From DSBN01 sp041686355 (lineage in GTDB: Bacteria > Spirochaetota > Spirochaetia > DSM-16054 > Sediminispirochaetaceae): a DNA stretch of 64,000 nucleotides. The DNA lies in the NCBI GenBank assembly GCA_041686355.1, contig JAWLDZ010000002.1, forward strand, positions 1 to 64,000, written 5' to 3'. The position numbers and the translations under genes are program-made. The notes below the pieces were generated by a model. The model saw nothing but the letters and a program-made list of their open reading frames with translations. It ran no database searches and was not told the DNA's origin. This document shows positions 25,774-34,619 of the stretch, piece after piece; position 1 is the stretch's first letter, and each line of letters starts with the position of its first letter.

Positions 25774-25806
25774 TCCTCTATGCATCCTCTATGCCTCCTC
25801 TATGCC
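25774..25806. repeat. Three tandem copies of an 11-bp unit
   Basis: TCCTCTATGCA, TCCTCTATGCC and TCCTCTATGCC follow directly after the terminator, then a partial fourth copy. They lie in the 177-base non-coding gap before the convergent CapA-like gene. Function unknown; slippage product is the simplest view. Confidence 0.7.
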
Positions 25807-25868
25807 TCCTTTTAGAGGCGATTTGTCAGAGTTTTCTTACGCTGAGCTAAGCTGCATGAATAGGGCGG

Positions 25869-27422
25869 TCAATGAAGACGTCGTGTGAGCTCTAAAAAGC
25901 GTGGAAGAATAGGACCGTTCGGCTGGTCCAGAGAGACTACACGATGGTTGATGTTCACCGGATAAGGGTGGAGATACAGTAAACGGCTGTCATAAAAACC
26001 GGCTGAGAGTATCAAAGACTCTTCGGCGTAGGGCATTTCGTACATACCCGGGAAAATGAAGTTACCCAGGGAATAGGCAATTAATCCGCCCCTATAGGCT
26101 TCCATACCCTGCAGAACGTGTGGATGATGGGCGAAGACAATGTCGGCTCCCGCGTCAATACCAGCCCGATAAAATTGCCGTTGCTCCTCGGAAGGGCTTG
26201 AATGCCACTCCTCACCCCCGTGGGCAACCAAAATATCTATGTTCTCCGGACTACTGGTTTGGCGTAATGTTTCGAGCACCCGGGGGCCGGAGAAAATTGT
26301 GCCGGGCCGCTCGTCGGTGACCTGTGCCTGACTGCGGCCGTCAAAGCCGTTTTTCTCCTGTGGATAAGCTGCGGCCGATAAAATTGAAATAGTGCTGCCC
26401 TTAATGCTGAGCTGGGTAGGGGTGTAGGCTTCCTCCGGGGTTTTCCCGGCGCCGGAGGTATACAGTCCGGCCTCTTTTAGATGGTGGAGTGTATCAAGAA
26501 AGCCCCTGCTTCCATAGTCGTAGGAATGATTATTGGTTATTGACAAGTAATCAAAACCGGCTTCTTTAAGCCGCGGCAGAACCTGTGGAGAAAAGCGGAA
26601 ATTGTACGATTTTGGAATTGCTACGCTGTGATGGGTGACCGTACCTTCCAGGTTACCAATCAGCAGGTCCTGTTGTTGGAGAATCGGAAGGGTATCTTGA
26701 AAGATCGTGTGCAGTCCCTCGGTGCCGTTGCGTATTAATATCTCTTGTACTCCCCGCTGCAGCATCATGTCACCGACAGCACCAATCCATACAATCTCCG
26801 GTGCACCGGAATCGGCGGGTTCGGAAATCTTGTCAAACCATCTGCGAAACGACTCTTTCGCCTGCAAAACGGCCGGGGATTTCGATGGGGTTTCCGATGC
26901 GCTGTCCGCTTCCGGATCGACATTCCTTATCCAATTTATCTCAAGGAAAGTCTTTGCCATAAGCGGGTAATCCGGTGAGCCCACCCTTAATCCGTCAACA
27001 GCTACTGCTTTCTGGGGCAGCGAAACTTCATCTACCGGCAGCAACGGCAGCTCTTCAGCTTGAGCTAACTCCACGTCGTTTCGCTTATCCCAGATGGGTA
27101 CTACCGGTACATAATATGTTTTATCAAGAAGCAGAGAGTCTGCTGAAGGAAGCTCTTTAGAGGATAGGGCTGAGTAATGGGAAATTTGGATATGTGCAAT
27201 TATGTGCAGCGAATCATACCCGTCGATGTTTCCATTGATAAGAGTAATTCCATCGGGTAGAGGGTTTTCTTGGACTAGGCTTGTCCAAAGATCGTGAGAT
27301 ACAGTTTCCCCTTCAATTACCACTGCAGGCCGGGCTTCGATTGGAGAGTATGCGTGCCACATAAGCAGCAGTGGGGCGAGGAGCAGGAGTGGTAGTAATG
27401 TGAGTGCAGCTTTAAGTTTCAT
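25869..27422 (-). CDS. CapA/PgsA-like metallophosphatase-fold protein, membrane-anchored
   Basis: CapA-family proteins help make or export poly-gamma-glutamate capsules, but many homologues have no known role. The N-terminus has a signal/anchor (about residues 6-25) so the rest is outside the cytoplasm. Residues 120-220 are unassigned; from about 220 the domain shows GAVGDMMLQRG, IGNLEGTV, SITNNHSYDYG, VAHGGEEWHS and FAHHPHVLQG, the CapA signatures. No capsule operon surrounds it. Its start overlaps the BrkB-like gene by 11 bases, so the two are coupled. Confidence 0.78.
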   Translation of the reverse strand: MKLKAALTLLPLLLLAPLLLMWHAYSPIEARPAVVIEGETVSHDLWTSLVQENPLPDGITLINGNIDGYDSLHIIAHIQISHYSALSSKELPSADSLLLDKTYYVPVVPIWDKRNDVELAQAEELPLLPVDEVSLPQKAVAVDGLRVGSPDYPLMAKTFLEINWIRNVDPEADSASETPSKSPAVLQAKESFRRWFDKISEPADSGAPEIVWIGAVGDMMLQRGVQEILIRNGTEGLHTIFQDTLPILQQQDLLIGNLEGTVTHHSVAIPKSYNFRFSPQVLPRLKEAGFDYLSITNNHSYDYGSRGFLDTLHHLKEAGLYTSGAGKTPEEAYTPTQLSIKGSTISILSAAAYPQEKNGFDGRSQAQVTDERPGTIFSGPRVLETLRQTSSPENIDILVAHGGEEWHSSPSEEQRQFYRAGIDAGADIVFAHHPHVLQGMEAYRGGLIAYSLGNFIFPGMYEMPYAEESLILSAGFYDSRLLYLHPYPVNINHRVVSLDQPNGPILPRFLELTRRLH

Positions 27423-28698
27423 TGGAACCGTCGGCGTCGTCTGAGGACAGGAGCGTGAGGATTGAGGTATCTTTAAAACGGCTTAAAGCGGTGTTGGTAA
27501 ACTGTGTGACAATAGTACGTTCCGGTGTTTTTACCTTTCCATCTTGATCATGCAGATGAAGTCCCTTTCCCCAGAGGGCTTCTAACACTTCCGCCACGGA
27601 AGTACGGTCTAATTCTTTTTGCGGCAGAAGGTGGGGGTTCGCCGAGGGGGATCGAAATAACAAGCTCTGCTGCTCGAAGCGATGGATGTATTTTTCCAGT
27701 GTTTTTGCGGGGATAGAAAAATGGCGAGATAAATCCTGTAGTCGGGTTGGAGAATCACCATTTAAAAAACGAGATGCAATGTAGAGATAAATTTGCAGCC
27801 CCATGAGCAACTCTTGGTGAAGGGATACTTCCTTTCCCGAATGTGCATGTGCAAAATTATCTCGGTGCTGATGCACATAGGTGATCTCGGTGGCTGCAAA
27901 AATTATAAGCCAGTTCAATGAGAGCCACACAAGAAAAATTGGAATAGCGGCCAGTGAACCGTAGATAATCGAGAGCCGGAGTACATAGTTTGTACCGTCG
28001 ATAAACAGAAAACGGGCCACTTCCCAAAAAAGAGTCCCCGCTGCGGCACCTATGAGACTGCTGAGGAAAGAGACTTTAGCTGAAGGAACTGCATAAACCA
28101 TCAGCCAGATTACTATAAAGATAAACAGCGTAGGAGCCGCCTGTAAGAGTACTTTCAGAATTGCTGAAAAATCGGGATAACCAGCGGCAAAATTCTGCAG
28201 AGTTATGCTGAGCGTAAAACTTGCCCCGACTAAAAGGGAACCAATTACAATTACCGCCAAATACATCATAAAATTGCGGATGAAACCTACCCGTGAGGTG
28301 CTGGCCCAAATAGCATTGATATTAGTACTAATGCCGTTGAGCAAAAAAATCGAGGTGAGTGCGAAAATCAAAAGCCCTACCACCCCCAGAGCACGACTGT
28401 TTTGTATGAACCCTTCAATATATACAAGGGCTGATTCAGATTGAGTGGGAATAAGAAAGCGGAACAGAAAATCCTGAAGCTCTGTTCTTACTGTTTCGAA
28501 GGCTCCAAAACCGGTGAGCAATGAAAAAACAAAGGCTGTCAGTGGTACCAGTGCTAAGAGGGTAGAAAAGGCAAGGCTACCGGCTCGCATAATACAGTTA
28601 TCGTTTTCTAATTCCTTCCAGAAAAAGCGAAGATAGTGTAAGACCCGTTGTGAGTAACGCAAAATAAAAACACGTATCGAAATATACTTGTTTCCCAT
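27412..28698 (-). CDS. YihY/BrkB family membrane protein
   Basis: The 428-residue protein has six hydrophobic spans and the family pattern: an N-terminal amphipathic stretch, MRAGSLAFSTLLALVPLTAF, then spans near 100-300 and a cytosolic tail with a winged-helix-like segment (about 330-425). Members were once called ribonuclease BN; the function is unknown. An open frame extends to 28845, into the exported-protein gene, but the Met at 28698 (MGNKYISIRV) matches the usual start and avoids that overlap. No strong ribosome site is visible. It lies between the exported protein and capA on the same strand. Confidence 0.8.
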   Translation of the reverse strand: MGNKYISIRVFILRYSQRVLHYLRFFWKELENDNCIMRAGSLAFSTLLALVPLTAFVFSLLTGFGAFETVRTELQDFLFRFLIPTQSESALVYIEGFIQNSRALGVVGLLIFALTSIFLLNGISTNINAIWASTSRVGFIRNFMMYLAVIVIGSLLVGASFTLSITLQNFAAGYPDFSAILKVLLQAAPTLFIFIVIWLMVYAVPSAKVSFLSSLIGAAAGTLFWEVARFLFIDGTNYVLRLSIIYGSLAAIPIFLVWLSLNWLIIFAATEITYVHQHRDNFAHAHSGKEVSLHQELLMGLQIYLYIASRFLNGDSPTRLQDLSRHFSIPAKTLEKYIHRFEQQSLLFRSPSANPHLLPQKELDRTSVAEVLEALWGKGLHLHDQDGKVKTPERTIVTQFTNTALSRFKDTSILTLLSSDDADGSNET

Positions 28699-28816
28699 TG
28701 CTGCTAAGTATAAGTAAAAAGCAAAAAAAAACAAAGGTGGGTTAAGTGTGGTTTTTTTAAAAACTACAAGTTTAACACCAACCTTTGCATATATGTTATT
28801 TAGAATGGACCGTCGG

Positions 28817-29503
28817 TTACTTTCGTGTGACCTCCGGATTACCAAAGCTGACAGCTAGGCTGTTGGTTCTTAAAGAGATATATTTTCCCGATTCTGGGGC
28901 TTCATCTAAATAAAAACGGAGATAGGTTCCTGGGCGGGAGGGATCCCACACTTTAACCAAACCGCTGTTTCCATTTACCTGTATTTTGACCGGAATTGTT
29001 AGCTGCAGATTCTCTCGGGTCAGGACGGAGGGATTCAGCGCGATATCATAACCATCCAGCAGTTCCATACGGCTGTGAGAATAACTGCGGTATACTTGTC
29101 CGCGGAAACCGGCTTTTCCATATGTGGGGTCTTCATCATAATTGAGCCACAGTAGATAGGATTTGCCGTTTCCCCAGGATTTACCCTTATGTGCGTCATC
29201 TACAAACACCTGAATCCCAAAACCGCCCATACGGTCTGACAAACCTCCGGCCTCGTAACGAACATCGAAGTTATATTCCATTAAACCACTTTGCGGTGCA
29301 GGAAAGTTAATCTTTGCAAGGTGTTCTTGTGTATCCTGTTGATACAAACGTTCGTTGCGAAGCTTCCAACCGCCATATGCTCCAAAGTCCGACATATCGC
29401 CGGAAAGTGATTTGCCGGCTACGGATGTTTCAGAAAATGCCAGTCCGGCTCCTGCACACAACAACAGAAGGATCATTGTGATTGAGATGGTTCTTTTCTT
29501 CAT
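28817..29503 (-). CDS. Exported protein of unknown function (228 aa)
   Basis: A signal peptide (MKKRTISITMILLLLCAG, cleavage near AFS-ET at residue 24) sends the product across the inner membrane. The mature part is beta-rich with many Gly and aromatic residues (GGFGIQVFVDD, SYLLWLNYDEDPTYG, LRFYLDEAPESGKYISLRTN), which suggests a jelly-roll or concanavalin-like fold. It has no cysteine apart from the signal region. I could not match it to FlaA or to a named family. GGGAGTGA precedes the ATG. It is first in a minus-strand run with brkB and capA. Confidence 0.65.
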   Translation of the reverse strand: MKKRTISITMILLLLCAGAGLAFSETSVAGKSLSGDMSDFGAYGGWKLRNERLYQQDTQEHLAKINFPAPQSGLMEYNFDVRYEAGGLSDRMGGFGIQVFVDDAHKGKSWGNGKSYLLWLNYDEDPTYGKAGFRGQVYRSYSHSRMELLDGYDIALNPSVLTRENLQLTIPVKIQVNGNSGLVKVWDPSRPGTYLRFYLDEAPESGKYISLRTNSLAVSFGNPEVTRK

Positions 29504-29572
29504 GTTTCACTCCCTAACTAATTTAAAATTGGAATTAAGTAAGTCCTTTTAAAGTAAAACAAGCGAAGAATC

Positions 29573-29601
29573 TTCAGGTTACAGTAAAAAAATGATACTA
29601 T
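29573..29601 (+). promoter_or_regulatory. Promoter at the mrfA start
   Basis: TTCAGG (29573-29578) and TACTAT (29596-29601) are spaced by 17 bases. The predicted start of transcription is 2-3 bases before the ATG at 29610, so the mRNA would be almost leaderless. Confidence 0.45.
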
Positions 29602-29609
29602 AGGATTCC

Positions 29610-31910
29610 ATGAACACAAATGACACTATTTTGGATAAACTAAAACAGGATCCTCAGTTTTCCCCGCAGGTAAGTCGCTGGCACACAATGCCTATGCGCG
29701 AAGGCATATATAGTCCTATTCCCGACGATCTGTCTCCCAAGCTGCGTGAACTTCTTTGTAAAAGGGGCATTGAGCAGATTTACAGTCATCAACTATCAGC
29801 CTACCAGGCTGCGCGGCGAGGAGAGCATGTGGTAGTTGTTACTCCCACGGCCAGTGGGAAAACACTGGCCTACAACCTGCCGGTGGTGCAGACCCTGCTG
29901 GAACACGCCGAAATGCGGGCGCTTTACATGTTTCCAACTAAAGCCTTAAGCCAGGACCAGCAATCGGAGCTGAACGAAATTGTATTGGGAGGAGCCCTCC
30001 CGTTGAAGGTGGCCACCTACGACGGGGATACTCCCCAGTCTTTGCGGGTATCCGCGCGCGAGAGCGGACGAATTGTAATATCAAACCCGGATATGCTCCA
30101 TGCGGGGGTGCTACCGAATCATCCGAAGTGGATTAAGTTTTTGAGTAACCTTAGATATATTGTGATTGATGAGGTGCACACTTATCGAGGCATTTTCGGC
30201 TCGCATATGACCAACCTGATTCGGCGGCTCAAGCGCATTGCCGAGTTTTACGGCAGTTCTCCCCAGTTTATTCTCTGCTCAGCTACAATTGGAAATCCTA
30301 AAGAGCTTGCGGAGCAGATAATAGAGGAGCAGGTTACCCTGGTTGACCAGAACGGGGCCCCCGCCGGGGAGAAGCACGTGGTATTATACAATCCACCCTT
30401 AGTGGATGCTGTACAGGGAATCCGGCGGGGAGTGGTATTAGAAGCGAAAAACATAGCCCTTGCCTTCCTGCGACGGAACATAAAGACAATTGTATTTGCC
30501 CGTTCCCGATTACGAACCGAACTTATAGCCTCGTATATAAAAAAGGCTGTAAAAAACATGTACAGCGATAATGAGGGACTACGAATAGAATCATACCGTG
30601 GGGGTTATCTTCCCAATGAACGGAGGGAGATAGAGAAGGGCCTTCGAGAGGGGCGGGTACACGGTGTTGTGTCAACCAATGCCCTGGAGCTTGGAATCGA
30701 TATAGGAGCGTTGGATGCCGCGGTTCTGGCCGGAATGCCGGCCTCGATTGCATCTATTTGGCAGCAGGCCGGAAGGGCCGGGCGGCGCAATAATGTGTCG
30801 ATAGCGGTTTTGATTGCTTCGGCGGCACCTACCGATCAGTTTCTGGTGCAGCATCCGGATTACTTTTTTGGGCGCAGTCCGGAGTCGGCCTGGATCAATC
30901 CGGATAATTTGTATGTGTTGATGGACCACTTAAAGTCTGCTGTATTTGAGCTCCCCTTCAGCGAGGGTGATAGCTTTGGAAAGACTTTGAGGCCCGAAGA
31001 GATTGATGATCTGCTGAGTTATCTGGAAGAAGCTGGGACCCTGCGCAAAAGCGCAGGGCGCTGGTACTGGTCCGGTAAGGGCTACCCAGCCGAAGAGGTC
31101 AGCCTGCGAACGACTTCACCCCGTAGTGTGGTGATAATCGATACAACCGGCGGTAAAAATGAGGTAATCGGGGAGATGGACGTGCCCTCGGCCAAGGAAC
31201 TTTTGTTTCCAAACGCAGTCTATCTGCATCGGGATCGCCAGTACCTCTCCATCGAGCTTGATATTGAAAACCTCAAATGTTACATCAAAGAGTCTCAGCT
31301 TAATTACTATACCGATTCGGTGGTGAAAACGGATATCAAGGTACTGGAGATAGATAACAGCGATGCCTATCCTGATTGCCGTGTGCTGTGTGGGGATGTG
31401 CTGGTGCGCAGTCAAGTGGCAAAATACAAGAAACTGAAATTCGGAACCCACGAAAATCTCGGATACGGGGATATTCATCTGCCGGAAGAGGAAATTCATA
31501 CCCGAGCGGTGCTGATGGCTTTTGAAGATGATACTCGTGCCGCCGCCGCGATGGAGGCGGTAAATGCTGAAATTCGCGAGCATGTAATTGCCCATATCGG
31601 CACCCTCATCAGGAATATTGCTCCTGTGTTTCTGCTGTGCGAGCGCTCTGATATTGGTATTGCGGAGCGTATTAAAGACCCCTTTACCGAAGTTCCGACG
31701 ATCTATGTATATGACACTGCTCCCGGGGGAATTGGACTCTCCGAGGGATTTGCAGAGAAACGGATGCAGATACTGAAAGCTGCCTACGAAGTACTCGACC
31801 AGTGCGCCTGTGAATACGGTTGTCCCAGTTGTATTGGGCCGGACGATGGAAAGACGGAGTTAAACAAGAAACAAGCGGTTACCGACTTTTTCAAAAAATG
31901 GCTTGGATGA
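29610..31910 (+). CDS. mrfA: DEAD/DEAH-box helicase, MrfA/YprA-like
   Basis: MrfA is a 3'-5' DNA helicase for repair of mitomycin-type damage in Bacillus, independent of UvrABC. The 766-residue protein has Walker A PTASGKTLAYN (about residue 77), the DEVH Walker B in VIDEVHTYRGIF, SATIGNPKEL (motif III), a C-terminal helicase half with GIDIGALDAAVLAGMPASI and QQAGRAGRR (motif VI), and the DUF1998-type end with Cys-rich CACEYGCPSCIGP. The mrfB-like gene follows 47 bases on, as in Bacillus. Confidence 0.88.
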   Translation: MNTNDTILDKLKQDPQFSPQVSRWHTMPMREGIYSPIPDDLSPKLRELLCKRGIEQIYSHQLSAYQAARRGEHVVVVTPTASGKTLAYNLPVVQTLLEHAEMRALYMFPTKALSQDQQSELNEIVLGGALPLKVATYDGDTPQSLRVSARESGRIVISNPDMLHAGVLPNHPKWIKFLSNLRYIVIDEVHTYRGIFGSHMTNLIRRLKRIAEFYGSSPQFILCSATIGNPKELAEQIIEEQVTLVDQNGAPAGEKHVVLYNPPLVDAVQGIRRGVVLEAKNIALAFLRRNIKTIVFARSRLRTELIASYIKKAVKNMYSDNEGLRIESYRGGYLPNERREIEKGLREGRVHGVVSTNALELGIDIGALDAAVLAGMPASIASIWQQAGRAGRRNNVSIAVLIASAAPTDQFLVQHPDYFFGRSPESAWINPDNLYVLMDHLKSAVFELPFSEGDSFGKTLRPEEIDDLLSYLEEAGTLRKSAGRWYWSGKGYPAEEVSLRTTSPRSVVIIDTTGGKNEVIGEMDVPSAKELLFPNAVYLHRDRQYLSIELDIENLKCYIKESQLNYYTDSVVKTDIKVLEIDNSDAYPDCRVLCGDVLVRSQVAKYKKLKFGTHENLGYGDIHLPEEEIHTRAVLMAFEDDTRAAAAMEAVNAEIREHVIAHIGTLIRNIAPVFLLCERSDIGIAERIKDPFTEVPTIYVYDTAPGGIGLSEGFAEKRMQILKAAYEVLDQCACEYGCPSCIGPDDGKTELNKKQAVTDFFKKWLG

Positions 31911-31957
31911 TGGCTCAACTAATTAACACAGTTTGTAAAAGCGGAGGATGATGATAC

Positions 31958-33097
31958 GTGGCAAAATTGTCCAGTAGACTGCAGCAGCTGCGGGAACTGC
32001 GCGAGGCGAGCGGAAAAGCTAAAATTGGACAAAAAATACCCCAAGGAAATGAAGCCCCCTTGCCATGGGCCGGGTGGAATGCCCACTCTCCCTACGTGTG
32101 GCAGCGCAGTTTGACCGTGCCGTGTCCTCTCGAGACGCAGCATGTGGAAGGGCTGTTGTTAAAAGATTCGAGTCTGCTTTCCAAGCTGGTGTTTTATGAT
32201 TTTGAAACTACCGGGCTTTCGGGGGGTGCCGGTACCATTATTTTTCTGGCCGGTTTTGGTCGTATAGAGGGAGAACAGCTGCGTATCGAACAGATATTGC
32301 TGGTGGACTATCCCGGTGAGCCGGAATTTATACGAGCCTTACTACCGTATCTTTCATCGGACAATCTGTTTGTTTCTTACAACGGGAAGGGGTTTGACCG
32401 GCACATGCTGTTGAACCGTCTCCGGATTCACGGTTATCACACTACAGATATGCCGTGTCAGCTTGATTTGCTGTATCCGACCCGTAAAATTTGGGGCAAG
32501 ACCCTAGAGAGGTGTAATTTAGGGCGTATTGAAGAGCTGGTGCTCAATATTCATCGTGAGGATGACATTGAGGGGGCTCTCATTCCGGAGTGTTATCAGG
32601 AGTTTCTGAGAAGGCAGGATAGTGATTGCATGCGGCGCGTAGTAGCCCACCATGTGCAGGATATAGCATCCCTGGCACAACTCCTTTTTCATATTGAAAA
32701 AACAGCATTGAATCCGGAGCGTCTGCACGATACCCAGACCAGATTGGGACTTGGATTGATGATGCTTCCAATCAATGAGACCCGGGCAATTTCAATATTA
32801 GAAGCGGAATTATCCGCAGGGAATGAGGCGGCCGGCCGGGTTCTAGTTCCCCTCTATAAGCGCCGCCGTCAGCTGACTGAACTGCGGGGAGTTTTATCCA
32901 GAATGAGGGCTCTCCGAGCGGGATATTACCAATTAATCGAAACTGCAAAAATCCTTGAACATATTGACAAGCAGCCAAAAGCTGCATTGAGACTTATACA
33001 GCCACTCCTGCAACAACGTCCACTGCTGTCGAAGGTGCATTTTAATGAATTACAGCACCGCCTTCGGCGTTTAGAACGGAAAACAGGTGAGATGTGA
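31958..33097 (+). CDS. mrfB: Ribonuclease H-like exonuclease, MrfB/YprB-like
   Basis: MrfB is the exonuclease partner of MrfA. The RNase H-like domain (about residues 70-260) has the acidic motifs FYDFETTGLSGG (Asp, Glu), FVSYNGKGFDRHML (Asp) and HHVQDIASLAQL (Asp). The C-terminal 110 residues are helical, TPR-like. It starts with GTG at 31958, the only in-frame start with the GGAGG site at a fitting distance; two nearby ATGs are out of frame. The length of 379 residues is close to the Bacillus protein. Confidence 0.82.
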   Translation: MAKLSSRLQQLRELREASGKAKIGQKIPQGNEAPLPWAGWNAHSPYVWQRSLTVPCPLETQHVEGLLLKDSSLLSKLVFYDFETTGLSGGAGTIIFLAGFGRIEGEQLRIEQILLVDYPGEPEFIRALLPYLSSDNLFVSYNGKGFDRHMLLNRLRIHGYHTTDMPCQLDLLYPTRKIWGKTLERCNLGRIEELVLNIHREDDIEGALIPECYQEFLRRQDSDCMRRVVAHHVQDIASLAQLLFHIEKTALNPERLHDTQTRLGLGLMMLPINETRAISILEAELSAGNEAAGRVLVPLYKRRRQLTELRGVLSRMRALRAGYYQLIETAKILEHIDKQPKAALRLIQPLLQQRPLLSKVHFNELQHRLRRLERKTGEM

Positions 33098-33124
33098 GAT
33101 TCTTTAATAATGCTCATTTTAAAT

Positions 33125-33151
33125 GAATCTTAAGAGACTGAATCTTAAGAG
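33125..33151. repeat. 12-bp direct repeat at the glgA stop codon
   Basis: GAATCTTAAGAG occurs at 33125-33136 and 33140-33151. The second copy contains the glgA stop codon on the minus strand; the period of 15 keeps the frame. It looks like a slippage duplication of the gene end. Confidence 0.55.
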
Positions 33152-34605
33152 TCCAAAAATCTCTGATAAAGTTTCACATAATGATCTGCAGAATCTTTCC
33201 AAGAGAAATGTGAGTTCATTGCACGGATTTGCATTTGTCTAAAATGCTCCGGCTGCTCGTACCAGATAGATACTGCCCATTCAGTGGTATGAAAAATGCT
33301 TTCCGGTGAGAGGTCCTTGAACATAAAGCCGGTGCCAAGTCCGGTTTCTTGGTTGTAGTTTTCAACAGTGTCTGCAAGCCCCCCAGTTTCACGGACAATC
33401 GGCAGGGTGCCGTAACGGAGGGAGTAAATCTGGTTCAATCCGCAAGGTTCATAACGGCTGGGCATAAGAAAAAAATCGGAACCCGCCTCTATCTGATGGG
33501 CGAGGGAATCACTAAAAGTTGTCTTAACTTTTAAGTTCGGAAGAAGACGCTGAAGATTCAGCAGCTCCTCTTCGAGCCATTTTTCTCCGGTACCCAACAC
33601 CACTACTTGTACCGACATCTCCCGGCATATTCGCTTTAACGCTCCCCGATGAGGATCGCAGAGCTCATAAAAGCCTTTTTGAGCAGCAAGCCTGCTTACC
33701 AGCCCGATCAGGGGAACCCCTGAATCTACAGGAAGTCCAACCTTTTTTTGCATATGCGCTTTTGCAGCCGCTTTACCGGTGAGGTCATCGGCTGAATAGG
33801 GTTTAGGCAGATGAGGATCGTTCTTTGGATCCCACTCCTCATAATCGACCCCGTTCAAAATACCATAGAGGGATGAATTGCGTTCACGCAGGAGCTGTTC
33901 CATTCCGTGGCCGAACTCTTCGGTTTGTATCTCCCTGGCGTAGGTGGGCGAGACCGTGGTGATTGCATCTGCATTCAGAATACCACATTTCATATAGTTC
34001 AGTGCTGTTTCGACTTTTGGTACTTCCTGGCTGCAGGTTTCCCAGCTGAGTTGGCTTGTGTGAAGGTCATGTTTCGAGAAAATTCCCTGATAACCGATAT
34101 TGTGAATTGTGAAAATACCACGACTGTGTTGAAACTCGGATTCGGACTCGAACTCCCGCAAGTAGGCGTTTACTAAAGCTGTCTGCCAATCGTGACTGTG
34201 GAAAATATCTGGATACCAGTTGAGACTTCGACAAAGCGGAAATACCGCGCGGCTTAAAAGGGCAAAGCGGTAATGGTTGTCGCGATAAGTATGATTTCCG
34301 TTTTCTCCGTAATAGCCAATCCGGGTTGAGAAGGCGGGATGTTCGATAAAATAGACCGGAACCTCTGAATTCGGAAAATAGCCTTGCAGTACGATGCATT
34401 TTTCCTGAGTAAAACGTATGGGAACTGAAAGAGTTGCTGCAGCTGGAGTGAGCTTTTCTATGGAAATGGAGGCATACCTAGGTATTACCACTCGTACATC
34501 ATGGCCAAGGTGAGACAATTTTTTTGATAGGGAGTTAACAATATCGGCCAAACCACCGGTTTTAGCAAAAGGCACCGCTTCACTTGCAATCATACATATT
34601 TTCAT
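33145..34605 (-). CDS. glgA: Glycogen synthase (ADP-glucose type)
   Basis: GlgA adds glucose from ADP-glucose to glycogen. The 486-residue GT5 enzyme begins MKICMIASEAVPFAKTGGLAD with the KTGGL loop for ADP-glucose and has FHSHDWQTALVNAYLR and, in the C-terminal domain, MPSRYEPCGLNQIYSLRYG with the catalytic Glu. It is last in the trxB-nagZ-GNAT-glgA run. No other glycogen gene is in the window, so its local role is storage by family only. Confidence 0.93.
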   Translation of the reverse strand: MKICMIASEAVPFAKTGGLADIVNSLSKKLSHLGHDVRVVIPRYASISIEKLTPAAATLSVPIRFTQEKCIVLQGYFPNSEVPVYFIEHPAFSTRIGYYGENGNHTYRDNHYRFALLSRAVFPLCRSLNWYPDIFHSHDWQTALVNAYLREFESESEFQHSRGIFTIHNIGYQGIFSKHDLHTSQLSWETCSQEVPKVETALNYMKCGILNADAITTVSPTYAREIQTEEFGHGMEQLLRERNSSLYGILNGVDYEEWDPKNDPHLPKPYSADDLTGKAAAKAHMQKKVGLPVDSGVPLIGLVSRLAAQKGFYELCDPHRGALKRICREMSVQVVVLGTGEKWLEEELLNLQRLLPNLKVKTTFSDSLAHQIEAGSDFFLMPSRYEPCGLNQIYSLRYGTLPIVRETGGLADTVENYNQETGLGTGFMFKDLSPESIFHTTEWAVSIWYEQPEHFRQMQIRAMNSHFSWKDSADHYVKLYQRFLDS

Positions 34606-34619
34606 AATAACCCCGCTTT

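Noticed and set aside
25774..25806. The 11-bp tandem units as a CRISPR array
   Set aside because: Units are contiguous and too short, with no spacers or cas genes.
28817..29503. Identification as the flagellar sheath protein FlaA
   Set aside because: It has a signal peptide and beta-rich body, but no FlaA motif I can point to and it is far from the flagellar genes.
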